A DNA stretch of 64,000 bases from assembly GCF_039544205.1 (NCBI RefSeq), contig NZ_BAABLF010000008.1:1-64000 (forward strand), given 5' to 3'. Shown piece by piece: positions 60,608 to 64,000 of the stretch (position 1 is its first letter; every line of letters begins with the position of its first letter). A model generated the notes under the pieces. It worked only from the letters and a program-made list of their open reading frames with translations, did no database searches and had not been told where the DNA came from. Both the position numbers and the translations under genes were made by a program. This DNA comes from Ferrimonas gelatinilytica. GTDB taxonomy: Bacteria; Pseudomonadota; Gammaproteobacteria; Enterobacterales; Shewanellaceae.

Positions 60608-61192
60608 ATGAGTCAGTACCGAGCCCTGCCGCTATTCCCCCTCCCAAGCCATGTGCTTCCAGGCGGACGCATGGCTCTGCGGATCTTCGAGCCCCGCTAC
60701 TTGAGGATGGTCAAGGAGAGTTACAACGGTACCAACGGATTTGCCATCTGCATGCTCAATGAGCAGGGAAGCGTGGACGCCAACCAGCATATCTGGCCCA
60801 TCGCGACCCGGGTGCAGATCGTTGACTTTACCCCCCTCGAAGATGGTCTGCTGGGCTTAACCGTCGAGGGGGTAGAGCGGATCGAGATTGGCAGCATTCA
60901 AACGCAGTGGGATGGACTTCGAGTCGCGGACGCATCGGCACTGCCTAACTGGCCCGAGCAGCCTGTCAGTGCTGAGCACACTCAGGCCAAGGACTGCCTG
61001 AAGCGGGTGTTCGACGACTACCCGGAGCTTCACTCCCTCTATCCACAGCCTCACTTCGATGATGCCAGCTGGGTGGCGCTGCGCTGGCTGGAATTAGTGC
61101 CGCTGCCCGGAAACGAGAAGCAGGTGCTCTACCGCCACGCTGATGCTGGCCCTACCCTCACGATGCTCTCCTCTCTGCTGGAGAAACACTGA
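60608..61192 (+). CDS. LON peptidase substrate-binding domain protein
   Basis: This 194-residue stand-alone LON N-terminal domain has no ATPase or protease part. It has the typical LPLFPLPSHVLPGGRMALRIFEPRYL start (broken at LFPLPSHVLPGG / LRIFEPRYLRM), then GFAICMLNE and TVEGVERIEI. AAGGAG precedes the ATG. It lies between the divergent SDR operon and the sigma factor gene. Whether it belongs to the same regulon is unknown. Confidence 0.9.
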   Translation: MSQYRALPLFPLPSHVLPGGRMALRIFEPRYLRMVKESYNGTNGFAICMLNEQGSVDANQHIWPIATRVQIVDFTPLEDGLLGLTVEGVERIEIGSIQTQWDGLRVADASALPNWPEQPVSAEHTQAKDCLKRVFDDYPELHSLYPQPHFDDASWVALRWLELVPLPGNEKQVLYRHADAGPTLTMLSSLLEKH

Positions 61193-61213
61193 GGGCCTTC
61201 GTGGCTAACTCGG

Positions 61214-61244
61214 TGATCCCGGGGGAGGGGTGGCGCGTTTAAGT
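61214..61244 (+). promoter_or_regulatory. candidate autoregulated ECF-sigma promoter
   Basis: TGATCC (61214-61219) and TTAAGT (61239-61244) are spaced 19 nt apart, resembling the TGATC / TAAG pattern of RpoE-ChrR promoters. The GTG at 61243 that could open the sigma frame would lie inside the -10, which argues for a later start. Confidence 0.55.
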
Positions 61245-61278
61245 GGAAAATCTCAACCATAGACGGGATACTGAACTC

Positions 61279-61890
61279 ATGTCGTTAGCCACACGGACAG
61301 AGCACAGGATGACCACTTCGGCTGAAGCCGGTACCGAACAACACCAGCACTGGTTAACCGCGGTTGCCGAACGCAGGGACAGGCGAGCATTCGCTGAACT
61401 TTTTCGCTACTACGCGCCTCGTTTACTCAGTCACGCTCGCAAGCACTTTCAGAACGATGCTTTTGCCGAGGAGATGGTGCAGGAAACCATGACGAAGGTG
61501 TGGCTTAAAGCGCACCTTTATCAGAATCACAAGGGCAAGGTTTCGACTTGGCTCTTTACCATCGCGCGAAACGTTCGCTTTGATATGTTGCGGCGGATGC
61601 AGGCGAGGCCGGAACAACTCTGTGCCGAGGAGATCTACCTCGATTACGAATCTGAGAGTGACGTCGAACTGGACCACGCACTGGTAGACCAACCGATCCT
61701 CAGGCAACAGTTGCTGACTTACTGCGAACGTCTCCCTGAGGGGCAGCGTATCGTTCTTAAAATGATCTATTTTGATGATTTCTCTCAACAGGAGGTGGCC
61801 GACGCCCTGTCGATACCGCTGGGTACAGTGAAATCACGCCTGCGGCTGGCGCTGGCTAAAATCCGGGAGTTGCTCGATGACCACCATTAA
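61279..61890 (+). CDS. rpoE: ECF sigma factor partnered with ChrR
   Basis: This 203-residue extracytoplasmic-function sigma factor has region 2 in RAFAELFRYYAPRLLSHARK and FAEEMVQETMTKVWLKA, and region 4 in LPEGQRIVLKMIYFDDFSQQEV (broken at LPEGQRIVLKM / DDFSQQEVADAL), ending IPLGTVKSRLRLALAKIRELL in pieces. It groups by context with the ChrR-controlled sigma factors that respond to singlet oxygen and organic peroxides. ATG 61279 is preferred because the upstream GTG lies in the promoter; ATG 61309 is also possible. It overlaps chrR by 14 bp. Confidence 0.9.
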   Translation: MSLATRTEHRMTTSAEAGTEQHQHWLTAVAERRDRRAFAELFRYYAPRLLSHARKHFQNDAFAEEMVQETMTKVWLKAHLYQNHKGKVSTWLFTIARNVRFDMLRRMQARPEQLCAEEIYLDYESESDVELDHALVDQPILRQQLLTYCERLPEGQRIVLKMIYFDDFSQQEVADALSIPLGTVKSRLRLALAKIRELLDDHH

Positions 61891-62593
61891 ACACCACCCA
61901 GACAACACACTGATCCGGGCCTATGCCGAGGGCACTTTGGCGCCGTCTGTGTCTCTGCTTCTCTCCGCTCACCTGGAGTACTGCCCCAAGTGCCGCGCTG
62001 CGGTGCAACAGATGGAGATGCAGTTGTCCGATAGCGTGGTGAGCGCTGAGTCCCGGGGACAGGACTCCGCCACCACGGACCGCCTGCTCGCCAAGCTGCT
62101 TCGGGACCTGCCTGAGATAGATGAAAGCTCCCAGGGAAACGAAGTGATGGCGGGAAGCACTGGGGAGATGGGCTCGATATCGGATCTGCCGGAGTTGACC
62201 TTGGAAAATCGTCGCTTCGTGCTGCCCCAGGTGTTTGCCAAGCAGTTACACAAAGCCTCAGCCTGGTCTCGCTTACCGGGTAGGTTGCATCAGGCGCGTT
62301 TGGGGATAGACAACAGTCACATCCACTTCATCCACATGGATCGCGACAGCCAGGTTCCACCTCATACCCACAGGGGTACAGAGCACACCTTAGTGGTCCA
62401 TGGCGGTTTTGCCGATGAGCGTGGCGACTACCGGATCGGGGACTTCGTCACCCTGGATGGTCGACACACTCACCAGCCCCATACCGACGATGTGGAGGAT
62501 TGTCTGGTGATCAGTGCGCTGGATGCGCCGCTGCAGTTCACGTCCGGGTTGGCTCGTATGCTTAACCCGCTCTCCGGGCTGTTCTTTCGCTAA
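61877..62593 (+). CDS. chrR: ChrR family zinc-binding cupin anti-sigma factor
   Basis: This 238-residue anti-sigma factor has an N-terminal zinc-binding domain with H6, H32, C36 and C39 (His-x3-Cys-x2-Cys in HLEYCPKC), matching the Rhodobacter ChrR ligand spacing. A C-terminal cupin has PPHTHRGTEHTLVVHGGF, with metal-ligand His and Glu, then RHTHQPHT. It holds the sigma factor inactive until singlet oxygen triggers release (known for the family). It is coupled to the sigma gene by a 14-bp overlap and followed by a terminator. Confidence 0.94.
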   Translation: MTTIKHHPDNTLIRAYAEGTLAPSVSLLLSAHLEYCPKCRAAVQQMEMQLSDSVVSAESRGQDSATTDRLLAKLLRDLPEIDESSQGNEVMAGSTGEMGSISDLPELTLENRRFVLPQVFAKQLHKASAWSRLPGRLHQARLGIDNSHIHFIHMDRDSQVPPHTHRGTEHTLVVHGGFADERGDYRIGDFVTLDGRHTHQPHTDDVEDCLVISALDAPLQFTSGLARMLNPLSGLFFR

Positions 62594-62628
62594 CGCGCCA
62601 TTGACGATTCATCAGGCCCGACAATAGG

Positions 62629-62655
62629 AAACGCCGCACAAAAGTGCGGCGTTTT
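62629..62655 (+). terminator. bidirectional terminator between chrR and the DsbA-like gene
   Basis: AACGCCGCAC/GTGCGGCGTT has an AAAA loop and a short T run on both strands. It separates convergent genes. Confidence 0.88.
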
Positions 62656-62676
62656 GCTACCCACCCCAATGAGCTG

Positions 62677-63402
62677 CTACTCCTTGTTGCTGAGGTAAAC
62701 CATCAGGTCCACCAATTGGGGCAGAGTCTCAATACTGGACATGTTGATCTGGTACCGGTTGTTGACGATAAAGCTTGGCACGCTCTGCACCTGGTATTGC
62801 TGCTGCTCCACGCTCCAGGCCTTGACCGCTGCCGTCACCGACTCGCTCTTTGCGGCCTGGTCGAACGCCTCACCCTCGAAGCCCGCCTCGACAAACAGCG
62901 CACGCAGGTCCGCCAGGTTCTGAATGTCGTTACCGTGATCATCATCCGGCGCACCATGGTTGTGATGCTTGCCCCCAAGGATCTCAAACAGCCGCTCCTT
63001 GAGTGCCGCCTTCTGCTCCCCCTGTCCGATCTGCTCCAGGATAGCGAACCCGCGAACCACATCTTCACCGGTCTGATCACCGGAGAAGTTGACATGCTTC
63101 TGCTCGAAGGTCACCCCCTGTGCTTCCAGCGCCGGAACGATCATCGGCAGGAAGCGGGACTCCATGTTGTAGCAGGCACCGCAGTAAAGGGAGAAGAACT
63201 CGGTGACCAAAGGCCCGTCGCTGACGCCTTGGGGATCCACCACCCGGTAGTGTTTACCCTCGACGAAACTGGCCTGCATCTGTTCGGTCGCTGCCGAGTT
63301 CTGAGCACCCTCTTGAGCGGCATTGGAAGCTTCTGGCTGTTCGGAGCAGCCCGCCAGTACCCCAGTCAACAGGAGGGCACACCACGTCATCGTTTTTTTC
63401 AC
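62677..63402 (-). CDS. DsbA family thiol:disulfide interchange lipoprotein
   Basis: This 241-residue protein is exported (GTG 63402, MKKTMTWCALLLTGVLAGC) with a lipobox, then a short Ala/Gln/Glu linker. The thioredoxin-fold DsbA domain has active-site CGAC in SLYCGACYNME and the cis-proline in QSVPSFIVNN. A His/Asp-rich insertion (about residues 145-160: GGKHHNHGAPDDDHGND) is unusual for DsbA and could bind metal. GAGGT lies just before the chosen GTG. It probably oxidises or isomerises envelope proteins while tethered to the membrane. Confidence 0.88.
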   Translation of the reverse strand: MKKTMTWCALLLTGVLAGCSEQPEASNAAQEGAQNSAATEQMQASFVEGKHYRVVDPQGVSDGPLVTEFFSLYCGACYNMESRFLPMIVPALEAQGVTFEQKHVNFSGDQTGEDVVRGFAILEQIGQGEQKAALKERLFEILGGKHHNHGAPDDDHGNDIQNLADLRALFVEAGFEGEAFDQAAKSESVTAAVKAWSVEQQQYQVQSVPSFIVNNRYQINMSSIETLPQLVDLMVYLSNKE

Positions 63403-63630
63403 ATTCACCTCGAACTATATGTCGATCCCCTGGGATCCAAGATTATCCTGTAGCCTAACCCCATGACCCCGGGCCTCGTCAAACCCTCGCTGTAGAATAG
63501 CCGGGTAAAGTGTGAAGAGGGCGATATAGCGTTCAAACCCTTTGAACTTGAAAGGGAGATTATCCTTAAGGTCGATGCTGGGGATGGGATATAGTGACAG
63601 GCCTTTTTCAGCAAACAGGGAACCTGCTCC

Positions 63631-64000
63631 ATGCGTCTTTTGCTCGCCCTTGGACTCTCTCTGCTCGCCGGCTGTGCGCAAAGGCCTGACACCATAGCGC
63701 CAAGGGATTACGCCTTCTCCGCGCAAAGTGACACCAGCCCGAACCGCTTCCGGCTGACCTACTTCGGCCCGCCCGAGCCCCCCCGCCGCAACATGGATCC
63801 CACCCCCTCCCCTCGACAAGGGGTAAGCGGAGAGGCACCGGAGTCACTGCCGGGCCAGGGGAACTTAATCAGCGATCACCAGCTCTTCACACTGCTTGAG
63901 CAGGAGCTGGACCAACGCCATCTCTGTCTGCAGGGGTACCGGATCCTGTCGCGACGCCCCACCGCCCGGGGTGTGACCATGGAGGGGCAGTGCCTGGACG
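63631..64000 (+). CDS. lipoprotein, truncated at the window edge
   Basis: An open frame of 123 codons runs off the right edge. The N-terminus MRLLLALGLSLLAGCAQRPD is a clear lipoprotein signal with the lipobox LAGC. It is followed by a Pro-rich stretch and a folded segment beginning about residue 85 (NLISDHQLFTLLEQELDQRH). The family is not recognised. It is divergent from the DsbA-like gene. Confidence 0.75.
   Translation, partial: MRLLLALGLSLLAGCAQRPDTIAPRDYAFSAQSDTSPNRFRLTYFGPPEPPRRNMDPTPSPRQGVSGEAPESLPGQGNLISDHQLFTLLEQELDQRHLCLQGYRILSRRPTARGVTMEGQCLD

Noticed and set aside
61243..61278. GTG 61243 as start of the sigma factor
   Set aside because: It lies inside the candidate -10 element, and the added residues do not match sigma region 1 or 2.
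1..64000. CRISPR array, prophage, insertion sequence or integrase
   Set aside because: I looked for regularly spaced repeats, transposase or recombinase motifs and phage structural genes and saw none. The only regular repeats are the tRNA array, the 104-bp tandem pair and the helicase tail.

Overview
The window is a high-GC gammaproteobacterial chromosome segment, most like a marine Alteromonadales or Aeromonadales member (Ferrimonas/Shewanella-like; genus assignment is an inference). It is almost entirely housekeeping and core accessory genes with Gram-negative signatures: a TonB receptor, two RND pumps, many lipoproteins and twitching-pilus ATPases. No insertion sequence, prophage, integrase, CRISPR array or rRNA gene was recognised.

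Region 1 (1-6677): a minus-strand TonB receptor / SapC-like / flavin-dependent halogenase-like operon of the carbohydrate-utilisation type. A LacI-type palindrome in front of the receptor resembles the NagR (N-acetylglucosamine) box. Noncoding repeats lie on either side.

Region 2 (6678-37444): the conserved yqgE-ruvX ... pilT-yggS-proC-yggT-yggU ... rdgB-hemW ... yggN ... yggL-trmB-mutY-yggX backbone known from the E. coli 66-min region. It is interrupted by two cargo blocks: yciH, a DUF4136 lipoprotein, yciA, ltaE, mscS, DUF924 and an RND pump; and a DUF885 peptidase, a second RND pump and a LysR regulator. glsA is coupled to yggL.

Region 3 (37445-38597): an array of three tRNA-Phe(GAA) and three tRNA-Asn(GTT) genes with one good promoter and a terminator, plus two degenerate tRNA-Phe-like copies sharing the same 9-nt insertion in the anticodon loop.

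Region 4 (38598-54351): an EamA transporter, a ProX-type deacylase, a CaCA exchanger, a GST, the split AmmeMemoRadiSam system (amrS divergent from amrB-amrA), a deaD-like RNA helicase with a long 5' leader and repetitive tail, a PAP2 phosphatase, and a very large hybrid histidine kinase overlapping an HD-GYP response regulator, followed by a HIT protein and yaeQ.

Region 5 (54352-62655): an FKBP isomerase, then a six-gene minus-strand operon (SDR, FAD oxidoreductase, DUF1365, CFA-type methyltransferase, chalcone-isomerase-like, DUF3833), a LON-domain gene and an ECF sigma factor with its ChrR anti-sigma. Both the sigma gene and the lipid operon carry TGATC...TTAA promoter-like elements. This is the best candidate for a coordinated system here: a singlet-oxygen or photooxidative response that chemically modifies membrane fatty acids. 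The window closes with a DsbA-like lipoprotein and a truncated lipoprotein gene.
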